Positions 1-7,996 of a stretch of 64,000 bases of DNA are shown here, in pieces; position 1 is the first letter of the stretch, and each line of letters starts with the position of its first letter. Origin of the DNA: Kitasatospora sp. NBC_01266 (GTDB taxonomy: Bacteria > Actinomycetota > Actinomycetes > Streptomycetales > Streptomycetaceae); assembly GCF_036242395.1 (NCBI RefSeq), contig NZ_CP108458.1:744001-808000 (forward strand), in the 5' to 3' direction. The notes beneath the pieces are model-generated. The model had not been told where the DNA came from. It searched no databases and saw nothing but the letters and a program-made list of their open reading frames with translations. Position numbers and translations under genes: made by a program.

Positions 1-1103
1 GGGCGGTCGGCGATCCGGCGGATGTCCACCAGGAGCCTGAAGTAGCGCTCGCTGTCGAGGACTTCGCGGACCTGCTGGTAGGCGGTGGCATAGCGCCGCT
101 GGAACCGGGCGGTGAGCTGGTCCGCCAGCTGCCGCGGTGCGGCGGCCGACGGCAGCTGGGCGCAGGCGGCGGCGAGGCGCTCGCCGGTGGCCTCGGCGTC
201 CCGGGCCAGGCCCAGGACCTGGCCGAGCCAGCGGAGTTCGTCGGCGACCCGGCCCACCTGCGGCCCACGCAGCAGCTGCTGACCCGCCGTCAGAGCGCTG
301 CGCAGGCGGCGGCAGCAGACCCGCATCCGGTGCACGGAGTCGGCTTCGTCGCGACGCACCGCCGCGTCCAGGGCGAAGAGTTCGGCGCACTGGGTCCGCA
401 GGTAGCCGGCGATGGCCGCACCGGCGCTGCCGGCGGCCGGCCGGCGGGCGGAGCCGGTGGCGGGCTGGACGGCGGGCCGGCGCAAGCGGGTGGCGGCGAG
501 CAGGGCCGCCGGTCGGGCGTCGGGTGCGGCGCCGAGCCCCTGGGCGCGCAGTCGGGCATCGAGGGCGGCCAGCAGGCGGGCGCGGCCGTGCACCAGGCGC
601 ACCTCGGTGCCGGTCCAGCCGGCCAGCCGTCCCGGCCCCGGAGTGGCGGACAGGGGTTGGGCGAGCGTCTCGGTGCGGTCGAGCCGGGCCAGCGTGCGGC
701 GGTCGCTGTCGAGCAGCAGCGCGCGGGTTCGCCGGGTGCGCAGTCGCAGCACGGGGCGCGGCGTACGACCGCCGGTGTAGGCGAGCAGTTGGTCGACCAG
801 CTCGACGGGGACGGCCGCCGCCGGTGGGGCATGCCGCTCGCTGCCGTCGGGCAGGGTCAGGCACCAGTCGGGCTCCGGTCCGCTGAGGGTGCGGCCGTGG
901 GCGAGCAGGCGCAGGTCGGGTGTGTCGTGACAGACCAGCACCGTCTCCTCCCACCCGCCGTCGACGAGCTCCGCCACCCGCGGCAGCGGCCCCAGGCGCA
1001 GCGGCTCGGGCGGCACGCCCTGGTACCTGCGGACCGGCTCGGGGTCCGCGCCGCCGCCGTGGCGCGACCCGTGCGAACCGTGGGTACCGTGCGGAGTGGC
1101 CAT
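1..1103 (-). CDS. CYTH/CHAD-domain protein, C-terminus cut by window edge
   Basis: The frame is open from an ATG at 1103 to the left edge, so the protein is incomplete (at least 367 residues seen). The N-terminal half (about residues 35-170) looks like a degenerate CYTH fold, with a 'CHDTPDLRLL' stretch resembling the usual YxDTPDLRL strand. The second half contains the CHAD hallmark 'VHRMRVCCRRLRSAL'. CHAD helices bind inorganic polyphosphate, and CYTH domains bind triphosphates using clusters of charged residues; several of those look eroded here, so catalysis by the CYTH part is doubtful. No partner gene is visible. Polyphosphate binding is inferred from the family. Confidence 0.85.
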   Translation of the reverse strand, partial: MATPHGTHGSHGSRHGGGADPEPVRRYQGVPPEPLRLGPLPRVAELVDGGWEETVLVCHDTPDLRLLAHGRTLSGPEPDWCLTLPDGSERHAPPAAAVPVELVDQLLAYTGGRTPRPVLRLRTRRTRALLLDSDRRTLARLDRTETLAQPLSATPGPGRLAGWTGTEVRLVHGRARLLAALDARLRAQGLGAAPDARPAALLAATRLRRPAVQPATGSARRPAAGSAGAAIAGYLRTQCAELFALDAAVRRDEADSVHRMRVCCRRLRSALTAGQQLLRGPQVGRVADELRWLGQVLGLARDAEATGERLAAACAQLPSAAAPRQLADQLTARFQRRYATAYQQVREVLDSERYFRLLVDIRRIADR

Positions 1104-1224
1104 GGGATCAAGCGTCGCGCTTCCGCGCCTGACCTGCACCCTTCCCCGCCCCGTTCGGCGGGCCGGGCCGGCATGATCGCCGGCGCGGACCGGCTCAGCA
1201 GCGGGCCTGGCAGGAAGGCGCCCG

Positions 1225-1261
1225 GCTGCCGGGCCCGGGATACCGGTCCGGGCCCGGCAGC
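1225..1261 (-). terminator. Hairpin terminator after the GH25 gene
   Basis: A perfect 14-bp GC stem (1225-1238 with 1248-1261) and a 9-nt loop start 8 bases past the stop codon of the lysozyme gene on the minus strand. There is no clear U-tract, as is common in actinobacteria. Confidence 0.6.
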
Positions 1262-1269
1262 GCGGCCGC

Positions 1270-2118
1270 TCAGTCGGCCAGCGCCTGCAAGCGGCTGTAG
1301 GCGCCGTTGAAGTAGTCCTGGTCGCCGGGGAAGGTCCCGGAGTCCGCGTACTGCCAGAAGGTCTGGTAGGACCAGCCGTTCGGGAGCGTGCCCGGCGAGC
1401 TGGAGTAGCGGGCGATCCAGAGCGGGTTGGTGGCGCCGAAGCCGCCGTAGTTGCCGGTGCAGGTGGTCCACCAGTCGGTGGTGGTGTAGATCGTCGGGTA
1501 GCGGCCGGTGAGGCTCTCGACGGTGTTGCTGAAGTCCCGGATCCAGCTCACCATCGCGCTCTGGCTGAGGTCGTAGCAGCTATCGCCGTAGGGGTTGTAC
1601 TCGATGTCCAGGGCGGGCGGCAGGGTCATGCCGTCGGCCGACCAGCCGCCGCCGTTGCTGACGAAGTAGTCGGCCTGGGTGGCGCCGCTGGAGGCGTTGG
1701 GCAGGGCGAAGTGGTAGGCGCCCCGGATCAGGCCGGCGTCGTAGCTGCCGTCGTACTGCTGGGCGAAGGACGGGTTGGTGTAGTCGGTGCCCTCGGTGGC
1801 CTTGACGTAGGCGAAACCGGCGCCGTCCGCGGCGGCCGTGGACCAGTCGACGCTGCCCTGGTAGCTGGAGACGTCCAGGCCGGGGGTCTGGGCGACCATC
1901 GGCTGCAGCGGTCCGGCGGGGCCTCTGCCCTCGTGCGCGACGATGGTGGACCCGGCGTGGTCGAGCTCGGGGTGACTGGGCTGGAAGCCGCGCCCGGCGG
2001 TGTCGGCGTGGGCGGGGACGGCGACGGCCGTGGCGAGCAGCGCCGCGGCGAGGGTGGCGGCGGCGCGGGCGAGGCGGGCGGTGTGAGCCGTGCGGGGGAA
2101 GCGGGCAGTGCGGGACAT
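1270..2118 (-). CDS. Secreted GH25 lysozyme (muramidase)
   Basis: This 282-residue secreted peptidoglycan hydrolase should cleave the MurNAc-beta-1,4-GlcNAc bond. Residues 1-38 form a signal peptide: a basic start, an Ala/Leu-rich core and an AHA-type cleavage site. The catalytic domain begins with 'GLDVSSYQG' (Asp82) and carries 'ALDIEYNP' with the acidic pair Asp171/Glu173, as in GH25 enzymes; 'GAYHFALP' is another family signature. The ATG at 2118 follows AAGGAG at good spacing; an upstream in-frame extension lacks a signal-peptide-like start. A palindrome lies 86 bp upstream. Likely roles are autolysis, growth-phase wall remodelling or attack on competitors; the sequence does not decide. 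Confidence 0.93.
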   Translation of the reverse strand: MSRTARFPRTAHTARLARAAATLAAALLATAVAVPAHADTAGRGFQPSHPELDHAGSTIVAHEGRGPAGPLQPMVAQTPGLDVSSYQGSVDWSTAAADGAGFAYVKATEGTDYTNPSFAQQYDGSYDAGLIRGAYHFALPNASSGATQADYFVSNGGGWSADGMTLPPALDIEYNPYGDSCYDLSQSAMVSWIRDFSNTVESLTGRYPTIYTTTDWWTTCTGNYGGFGATNPLWIARYSSSPGTLPNGWSYQTFWQYADSGTFPGDQDYFNGAYSRLQALAD

Positions 2119-2203
2119 GTTCGCTCCTTGTGGCCTGGCAGGGATGAGTACCACATGTGCGAGAACGCGAACGTCAATGCCGGTACGCAGAAAGGCAAGC
2201 ATG

Positions 2204-2222
2204 CATACCAATGATTGGCATG
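2204..2222. promoter_or_regulatory. Operator-like dyad upstream of the GH25 gene
   Basis: CATACCAAT-G-ATTGGCATG is an 8-of-9 inverted repeat centred at 2213, about 95 bp upstream of the lysozyme start, in a stretch distinctly richer in A+T than its surroundings. It looks like a dimeric regulator site; the cognate protein is unknown. Confidence 0.4.
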
Positions 2223-2398
2223 ACCGCGCCCGGCGAGCGTAGCGGCCGATTCGGCTCCCCCGCTAGAGAACTGACGCCGCATCAGCAGAAGGAAGCCCAC
2301 CAGGACCCGCGTAGACCCGGCCCCGCCACCCGGCGTTCACCCGGCCGGAGAATCCGGCCAGAGAATCCGGCCGACCCACCGCCCTGCCGCGACACCCG

Positions 2399-2854
2399 TC
2401 AGTCGCGCAGCCGGCGGGCCACCTCGCCCAGCGCCTCGGCGAGCACCGCGAGCTGCTCACGGTCCAGCACGTCGATCAGCGCCTCCCGCACCGCCGCGAC
2501 ATGCCCTGGCGCCGCACCCCGCAACATCTCGCGTCCACGCTCGGTGAGGCATGCGAAGACCCCGCGCACATCGCTGGGACAGGACCGCCGCCCGACCAGC
2601 CCGGCCTTCTCCAGCTGCGCCACCTGGTAGCTGAGCCCGCTCTTGGAGGTGACCACCCGGTCGGCCAGCTCGGCCATCCGCAACTCGCCCTCGGGGACGG
2701 CGGAGAGGTGCACCAGGATCTCGTACTGGGTGTGCGAGAGCCCGCAGTCGTCCTTCAGCTGCTGCTCCAGGTGGCGCGCCACCAGGCTGCTCGCCACGAC
2801 GAAGCCGCGCCAGGCCGCCATCTCCTGCTCATCCAGCCACCGGGTCTCTGCCAT
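2399..2854 (-). CDS. MarR-family transcriptional regulator
   Basis: This 151-residue winged-helix regulator (with the ATG at 2854) has the typical streptomycete N-terminus 'ETRWLDEQEMAAWRGF'. The recognition region 'MAELADRVVTSKSGLSYQVAQLEKAG' is followed by the wing and a C-terminal dimerisation helix. It is divergent from the GTP cyclohydrolase II gene, and the intergenic region holds two identical palindromes, so it probably represses itself and the ribA-VOC pair. A TTG at 2881 is an alternative start, but it lies inside one palindrome and adds residues foreign to the family. MarR proteins usually respond to small phenolic or oxidised ligands; the ligand here is unknown. Confidence 0.9.
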   Translation of the reverse strand: MAETRWLDEQEMAAWRGFVVASSLVARHLEQQLKDDCGLSHTQYEILVHLSAVPEGELRMAELADRVVTSKSGLSYQVAQLEKAGLVGRRSCPSDVRGVFACLTERGREMLRGAAPGHVAAVREALIDVLDREQLAVLAEALGEVARRLRD

Positions 2855-2876
2855 GCCTCCCAGCGTATCCGTATTG

Positions 2877-2888
2877 TTCAAATTTGAA
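2877..2888. promoter_or_regulatory. MarR operator copy 1
   Basis: TTCAAATTTGAA is a perfect 12-bp palindrome, identical to the copy at 2924-2935 and about 23 bp upstream of the marR ATG. Its A+T content stands out sharply in this DNA. Confidence 0.75.
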
Positions 2889-2923
2889 GATCGCCGATCG
2901 GGTGAGGTACCGTCGAGTCGGGC

Positions 2924-2935
2924 TTCAAATTTGAA
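2924..2935. promoter_or_regulatory. MarR operator copy 2
   Basis: This is the second TTCAAATTTGAA palindrome, ending 20 bp before the GTP cyclohydrolase II ATG. The two centres are 47 bp apart. A repressor here would block both promoters of the divergent pair. Confidence 0.75.
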
Positions 2936-2955
2936 CTACTTCTGCGGAGACCCTC

Positions 2956-3621
2956 ATGACCAGTGCTGCTCCGTCCGTCCCGGCACAGCTGCCGCCCGCC
3001 CGGGTGCGAACCAGGGTGCGGGTGCCGCTGCGGTTCGGCGACGGCTTCCGCGTCGAGGCCGACGTGGTGACCTTCCACGACCTCGCCGACGGCGCCGAGC
3101 ACCTCGCGCTCGGCCTCGGCGACCCGCGGGCCACCGCCACCGCGCTGGTCCGCGTCCACTCCGAATGCCTGACCGGGGACGTCTTCGGCTCGGCGCGCTG
3201 CGACTGCGGCCCGCAGCTGCGCGAGTCGGTGGAGCAGATCGCGGCGCACGGCGGCTACCTGCTCTACCTGCGCCAGGAGGGCCGCGGCATCGGGCTCTAC
3301 AACAAGCTCGATGCCTATGCCCTCCAGGACGGCGGCCTCGACACCTACGCCGCGAACGCCGCCCTCGGCCTGCCCGAGGACGCTCGCGACTACACCGCCG
3401 CCGCCCAGATGCTGCACGCCCTGGGGTCGCCCACCATCAACCTGCTGAGCAACAACCCCACCAAGGCCGCCCAGCTCAGCGCCCTCGGCATCACGGTCGC
3501 CCGCCGGGTGCCGACCGGCGTGCACGCCTCCCCCAGCAACCTGCGCTACCTGCGCGCCAAAGCCCTCGGCACGGCGCAGACCCTGGGCCATGGCCTGGTC
3601 CTGCAGCCTGAACACGCCTGA
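2956..3621 (+). CDS. ribA: GTP cyclohydrolase II
   Basis: This enzyme opens GTP to 2,5-diamino-6-ribosylamino-pyrimidinone 5'-phosphate, formate and pyrophosphate, the first step of riboflavin synthesis. The 221 residues contain the zinc-binding block 'HSECLTGDVFGSARCDCG' (Cys71, Cys82, Cys84) and the catalytic 'RQEGRGIGL'. Tyr121 in 'DAYALQD' matches E. coli Tyr105. In one Streptomyces coelicolor paralog a Met at this place gives a formylated product instead, so this copy should make the canonical product. It is a stand-alone GCH II with no fused RibB domain. It lies under likely MarR control rather than in a rib operon, suggesting a conditional or dedicated flavin/pteridine supply. ATG 2956 follows GGAG. 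Confidence 0.93.
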   Translation: MTSAAPSVPAQLPPARVRTRVRVPLRFGDGFRVEADVVTFHDLADGAEHLALGLGDPRATATALVRVHSECLTGDVFGSARCDCGPQLRESVEQIAAHGGYLLYLRQEGRGIGLYNKLDAYALQDGGLDTYAANAALGLPEDARDYTAAAQMLHALGSPTINLLSNNPTKAAQLSALGITVARRVPTGVHASPSNLRYLRAKALGTAQTLGHGLVLQPEHA

Positions 3622-3710
3622 GCAGGCCTGACGCCGGCTGCCTGGTTCGACCCTCCGACCCCTCGCAAGGCTTCACCCCCGACCGCTCGTCCCGAAAGGC
3701 AGGGATCACC

Positions 3711-4211
3711 ATGCCCGTCCGCCGTCTCAACCACGCGGTGCTCTACGTCCGCGACGTGTCCCGCGCCGTCGCCTTCTACACCGAGGTGCTCGGCTTCCGG
3801 ACCTCCGTCGAGATCCCGGAGCGGGCCGCCTTCCTCAGCGCGCCCGACAGCCTCAACGACCACGACCTCGGCCTCTTCGCGGTCGGCGCCCAGGCGCCGG
3901 GCCCGCAGCAGGGCCGGGTCGGGCTCTACCACCTGGCCTGGGAGGTCGGCACGCTCGGTGAGCTGGCCGAGATCGGGCAGAAGCTGACCGAGCAGGGCGC
4001 GCTGGTCGGCGCCACCGACCACGTGGTCTCCAAGTCCTTCTACGCCAAGGACCCCGACGGCAACGAGTTCGAGGTGATGTGGCGGGTCCCGCGCGAGGAC
4101 TGGCCGACCGACGACCAGCAGCACGGCCTGCTCCGCCTGGACCTGGCGGGCGCGATCGAGCGCTGGGGCACCGACCTGGCCACCGGCGCGGCAGCCGGCT
4201 CCGCGACCTGA
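3711..4211 (+). CDS. VOC-family (glyoxalase/dioxygenase-like) protein
   Basis: This 166-residue single VOC protein opens with 'LNHAVLYVRDVSRAVAFYTEVLGFR' and ends with 'FYAKDPDGNEFEVMWRVP', the usual first and last beta-alpha-beta modules. His8 and the Glu in 'GNEFE' are the expected metal ligands. Two-module length suggests a homodimer. It lies 89 bp after ribA on the same strand and probably shares its MarR-controlled transcript. Whether it is a ring-cleaving dioxygenase, a thiol transferase or a binding protein cannot be told from sequence. Confidence 0.85.
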   Translation: MPVRRLNHAVLYVRDVSRAVAFYTEVLGFRTSVEIPERAAFLSAPDSLNDHDLGLFAVGAQAPGPQQGRVGLYHLAWEVGTLGELAEIGQKLTEQGALVGATDHVVSKSFYAKDPDGNEFEVMWRVPREDWPTDDQQHGLLRLDLAGAIERWGTDLATGAAAGSAT

Positions 4212-4233
4212 GCCGGAGGTCCCCCTCCCCCGC

Positions 4234-5049
4234 TCAGCCGCCGTCGGCCGGGCTCGGGCCGCGCTGGCAGCGCGGACACCAGAACGCCACCCGCTGCTGC
4301 GGCGCGGCCCCCTGCGGCGCGGTACGGACCTGGGCACCGCAGCGGCGGCAGGGCCGGCCCGCCCGACCGTAGACCCAGTGGCTGCGGTCCGGGCGCGGCT
4401 CACCGGTGGTGACGTGCCCAGGGCGCAACCGGTTGGCGTACAGCAGCCGGTGCGCCAGCGCCACCACCCGCTCGGGGGCGGGCAGCTCACCGAACGGCGT
4501 CCACGGGGTCACCCCCGCCATGAAGGACAGCTCGTTGGCGTACACGTTGCCGATCCCGGCCAGGTTGCGCTGGTCGAGCAGCGCCTCGCCGGTGGGCCGC
4601 TCGGGCCGGGCGGACAGCCGCCGCACCGCCTCCAGCACATCGCCCGCCGCCCAGTGCGGTCCGAGCAGGTCGGGGCCGAGGTGACCGACCGCCTCGGCCT
4701 CGTCGGCGGTGCGCAGCAGTTCCACCACCGGCAGGCGGTAGCCGACCGCGGTGCGGGTGGGGGTGCCGAGGACGGCGCGGATCTGGTGCGCGGGCCCGCC
4801 GCTCCAACGCTCGCCCGCGCGGTAGAGCTGCCAGCGGCCGTCCATCCGCAGGTGGGTGTGCAGGGTCAGGCCGCCCTCCAGGCGGGTCAGCAGGTGTTTG
4901 CCACGCGGCACCACCTCCCGCACCCGGCGGCCCGTCAGGTCGGCGGTGGCATGGGCCGGAACCCGCAGCTCGGCGATGGTCAGCCGCTGCTCGGCCAGGG
5001 CCTGGTGCAGTTGCGCGGCGGTCCGGAAGACGGTGTCACCCTCGGGCAT
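4234..5049 (-). CDS. Fpg/Nei-family DNA glycosylase (Nei2-like)
   Basis: This base-excision repair enzyme of 271 residues removes oxidised pyrimidines and nicks the abasic site. The start at 5049 yields 'MPEGDTVFRTA', exposing the catalytic Pro2 and Glu3 after Met removal; an upstream in-frame Met would bury them. Lys51 lies in 'VPRGKHLL', 'NLAGIGNVYANE' is the helix-two-turn-helix, and a C-terminal zinc finger has 'CRRC' and 'CPRC'. The MPEGDTV start is characteristic of actinobacterial Nei2/endonuclease VIII-like enzymes rather than MutM. The gene converges on the VOC gene with only a 22-bp gap. Confidence 0.93.
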   Translation of the reverse strand: MPEGDTVFRTAAQLHQALAEQRLTIAELRVPAHATADLTGRRVREVVPRGKHLLTRLEGGLTLHTHLRMDGRWQLYRAGERWSGGPAHQIRAVLGTPTRTAVGYRLPVVELLRTADEAEAVGHLGPDLLGPHWAAGDVLEAVRRLSARPERPTGEALLDQRNLAGIGNVYANELSFMAGVTPWTPFGELPAPERVVALAHRLLYANRLRPGHVTTGEPRPDRSHWVYGRAGRPCRRCGAQVRTAPQGAAPQQRVAFWCPRCQRGPSPADGG

Positions 5050-5241
5050 GTCCCCAGCATGCACCGCGCCCGGGCGCCGCACGAACAGCCAACGGCCTCG
5101 TCACCGAGGAGGCCTTCGGCCCGGTCGCCGCGCTCTACCGGGCCGACAGCCTGAAGCACACCGTGCGGCTGGACCACCGACGCGGTCCCGGTACGGGTGG
5201 TGCAGGAGCGAGGGGAGGTCAGGCGGCTGCCCGACCCTCCG

Positions 5242-5367
5242 TCAGTCCTCTCCCAGAATCGCGTACAGCTCGGTGTCGTCGTCGGGTTCCATCTCCTCGA
5301 CCGCGAGGTGCTTCAGCGCCTCGTTCCAGTTGCCAGCCTCACCCGCGGTGGTGCCATCGTGTTCCAT
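5242..5367 (-). CDS. Small acidic protein, 41 residues
   Basis: A short frame starts at ATG 5367 four bases after a perfect AGGAGG on the minus strand and encodes a peptide beginning MEHDGTTAGEAGNWNEALKH and ending in an acidic tail (DDDTELYAILGED). About a third of the residues are Asp or Glu. The strong ribosome binding site and ordered third-position GC support translation. I do not recognise the family. It sits alone between the Nei2 gene and a VOC gene, both also on the minus strand. Confidence 0.6.
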   Translation of the reverse strand: MEHDGTTAGEAGNWNEALKHLAVEEMEPDDDTELYAILGED

Positions 5368-5499
5368 GCTGCCTCCTCGGCTCACTGATCTTGACGGATC
5401 ATGAGCCCAGCGTTACCCAAGGCGGTCGCGGACAAACGGGAGCCGACTCGAGTTCGCCCGAACAGCGTTACCAGCGGCGCCCGGTGGCGTCAGGTCAGC

Positions 5500-6312
5500 T
5501 CACACCCGGGGACTGATCAGCGAGAACCGCCCGCCCTGCGGATCACGCAGCCGCGCCACCCGCCCATAGGGGGTGTCCAGCACCTCGCCCAGCACATCGG
5601 CGCCGAGCCGGTCGGCCAGGTCCACCTTCTGATCGGTGTCGGCGACCGAGAAGTAGACGTTCCAGGTCGGCCGGGCCTCGGGGTCGGTGGCCACCGCGAG
5701 CGCCGCCACACTGCGCCCCTCGGTGCGCAGCACCACCCGGTCGTGCTCCCAGCGGACCTCCAGGTCCTTCGGTTCGCGGTTGTCCCAGGCGAAGACCTCG
5801 CCGTAGAAGAGGGCGGCGGCGAACGCGTCCTTGGTGCGCAGCTCGATCCAGACCGGGGCGCCGGGGATCGCGCTGAGCACCGGACCCGAGTCCATCGGAC
5901 CCTCCCAGATGCCGAACGGCGCACCCGCCGGGTCGGAGGCGATCGCCAGCCGGCCGGCGTCGAAGCCCAGCGGGCCCACCGCCACCGTGCCGCCGCGCGC
6001 CCGGACCCGCTCGGCGATCGCGTCGGCGTCCTCGGTACCGAAGTAGCTGGTCCAGGCGACCGGCAGCTGGAGATCGACCGAGGAGCCGAGCCCGGCCACC
6101 GCCACGCCGTCGACCATCGCGCGCTTGTACGGGCCCCAGCGGTGCGGGCCGGTGCTGAAGGACCAGCCGAGCAGGGCGCCGTAGAACTCGGTCGCGGCGT
6201 CCAGGTCGGCGGCCATCAGGCTGACCCAGCTCGGCACCGCCGGCACGCAGCGCACCGCCGCGCCGCCCGCCACGCCGCTCGCGTGCACCCCGTCGGCCGC
6301 TGCCTCGGTCAT
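5500..6312 (-). CDS. Two-domain VOC-family protein
   Basis: This 270-residue protein has two consecutive VOC domains, about residues 15-130 ('VPSWVSLMAADLDAATEFYGALLGW') and 145-268 ('PVWIELRTKDAFAAALFYGEVFAWD'). This is a common actinobacterial family, often annotated as a glyoxalase or hydroxylase with no proven reaction. Both halves have a Trp or Phe after the helix, as in this family. ATG 6312 is preceded by AGGAGG with a 7-nt gap; a longer upstream reading has no ribosome site. It is transcribed alone. Confidence 0.88.
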   Translation of the reverse strand: MTEAAADGVHASGVAGGAAVRCVPAVPSWVSLMAADLDAATEFYGALLGWSFSTGPHRWGPYKRAMVDGVAVAGLGSSVDLQLPVAWTSYFGTEDADAIAERVRARGGTVAVGPLGFDAGRLAIASDPAGAPFGIWEGPMDSGPVLSAIPGAPVWIELRTKDAFAAALFYGEVFAWDNREPKDLEVRWEHDRVVLRTEGRSVAALAVATDPEARPTWNVYFSVADTDQKVDLADRLGADVLGEVLDTPYGRVARLRDPQGGRFSLISPRV

Positions 6313-6452
6313 CGCTGCGCCTCCTCGTTGCCCGGCCGTACTGGGCCCCGGCCGGTCTGGATTCGACCGTACCCGCACCACGGTCCCCTCGCACGGACCC
6401 CGCCCGTGCGGGCGCAGTCAGGCGGCAGCTGAACGCAACGGACCGGTGGATG

Positions 6453-7853
6453 CTACGGGCGGGTCATCCGCAGCACGTCGAGTGCCTCGTCGAGCTGGGC
6501 CTCGGTCAGCAGGTCGCGCTCCAGGTAGCCGCGTTCGAGCACCACCTGACGGATCGTCTTGGCCTCCGCCAGCGCCTGCTTGGCGACCTTGGCGGCCTCC
6601 TCGTAACCGAGGTAGCGGTTGAGCGGGGTGACCACGGAGGGCGAGGACTCGGCGTACTCGCGGGCCCGCTCGACGTTGGCGGTGATGCCGGCCACCGTCC
6701 GGTCGGCCAGCAGCCGGGCGGCGTTCGCCAGCAGCCGGACGGACTCCAGCAGGTTGCGGGCGATCACCGGGAGCATCACGTTCAGCTCGAAGTTGCCGCT
6801 GGCGCCGGCCATCGCCACGGTGGCGTCGTTGCCCACCACCTGGGCGGCGACCATCGCCACCACCTCGGGGATCACCGGGTTGACCTTGCCCGGCATGATC
6901 GAGGAGCCCGGTTGCAGGTCGGGCAGGTTGATCTCGCCGAGCCCGGTGCGCGGCCCCGAGGACATCCAGCGCAGGTCGTTGACGATCTTGGTGAAGCCGA
7001 CCGCGACGGTGCGCAGCTGGCCGCTCAGCTCGACCAGCGCGTCCCGGGCGCCCTGCGCCTCGAAGTGGTTGCGGGCCTCGGTCAGCGGCAGGCCGGTGGC
7101 CCGGGCCAGCTCGGCGATCACGGCGGCGGAGAAGCCGGGCGGGGTGTTGATGCCGGTACCCACCGCGGTGCCGCCCAGCGGCAGCTCGGCGACCCGGGGC
7201 AGGGTGGCGCGCAACCGCTCCTGGCCGTAGCGGACCTGGGCCGCGTAGCCGCCGAACTCCTGGCCGAGGGTGACGGGGGTGGCGTCCATCAGGTGGGTGC
7301 GGCCGGCCTTGACCACGGTGGCGAAGGCGGCTGCCTTGGCCTCCAGCGCGGCTGCCAGCTGATCGAGGGCGGGCAGCAGGTCCTCGGTCACGGCGGCGGT
7401 CGCGGCGATGTGGATCGAGGAGGGGAAGACGTCGTTGGAGGACTGGCTCGCGTTCACCTGGTCGTTGGGGTGGACCGGACGGCCCAGCCGCTCACCGGCC
7501 AAGGTGGCGAGCACCTCGTTGGTGTTCATGTTGGAAGAGGTGCCCGAACCGGTCTGGAAGACGTCCACCGGGAACTCCCCGTCCCAGCGGCCCTCGGCCA
7601 CCTCGGCGGCGGCCTGCCGGATCGCCTCGGCCACCGCGGGCTCGAGGATGCCCAGCTCCGCGTTGACCTTGGCGGCGGCGGCCTTGATCCGGGCCAGCGC
7701 GGCGATGTGGGCGCGGCCCAGCCCCTGGCCGGAGACCGGGAAGTTCTCCACCGCGCGCTGGGTCTGCGCCTGCCACTTGGCGGCGGCGGGGACCTTCACC
7801 TCGCCCATCGAGTCGTGCTCGATCCGGTACTCGCCGCTCTGCTGTGCGCTCAT
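6453..7853 (-). CDS. fumC: Fumarate hydratase class II
   Basis: This citric acid cycle enzyme interconverts fumarate and L-malate without an iron-sulfur cluster. The 466 residues contain '[10 protein letters not shown]', '[18 protein letters not shown]' and the superfamily signature '[11 protein letters not shown]' with the mobile catalytic loop. Length matches E. coli FumC and the protein should form a homotetramer. The ATG at 7853 follows GGAGGT with a 7-nt gap. It is followed on the same strand by nothing obviously related; the stress-type genes upstream are separated by about 140 bp. Confidence 0.95.
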   Translation of the reverse strand: MSAQQSGEYRIEHDSMGEVKVPAAAKWQAQTQRAVENFPVSGQGLGRAHIAALARIKAAAAKVNAELGILEPAVAEAIRQAAAEVAEGRWDGEFPVDVFQTGSGTSSNMNTNEVLATLAGERLGRPVHPNDQVNASQSSNDVFPSSIHIAATAAVTEDLLPALDQLAAALEAKAAAFATVVKAGRTHLMDATPVTLGQEFGGYAAQVRYGQERLRATLPRVAELPLGGTAVGTGINTPPGFSAAVIAELARATGLPLTEARNHFEAQGARDALVELSGQLRTVAVGFTKIVNDLRWMSSGPRTGLGEINLPDLQPGSSIMPGKVNPVIPEVVAMVAAQVVGNDATVAMAGASGNFELNVMLPVIARNLLESVRLLANAARLLADRTVAGITANVERAREYAESSPSVVTPLNRYLGYEEAAKVAKQALAEAKTIRQVVLERGYLERDLLTEAQLDEALDVLRMTRP

Positions 7854-7996
7854 CGCGCTGCCACCTCCATCGGGCACCACCGTCAGGTTCCACGGTGCAC
7901 AGCTCTCCCGGGCGCCCCGCTATTTCCGCTCGGCCACGCGATTCACTCCTCCGGCGGGATTCACGCCTGCGCGCCGGGCCTCAGCCGGCGGCTTCC

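Noticed and set aside
2852..2881. TTG at 2881 as start of the MarR gene
   Set aside because: It lies within the operator palindrome and adds nine residues not typical of the family; ATG 2854 gives the standard N-terminus.
5086..5215. Possible gene remnant reading 'NGLVTEEAFGPVAALYRADSL' on the plus strand
   Set aside because: Too short and without start or ribosome site; similarity to any enzyme (for example aldehyde dehydrogenase) is only suggestive.
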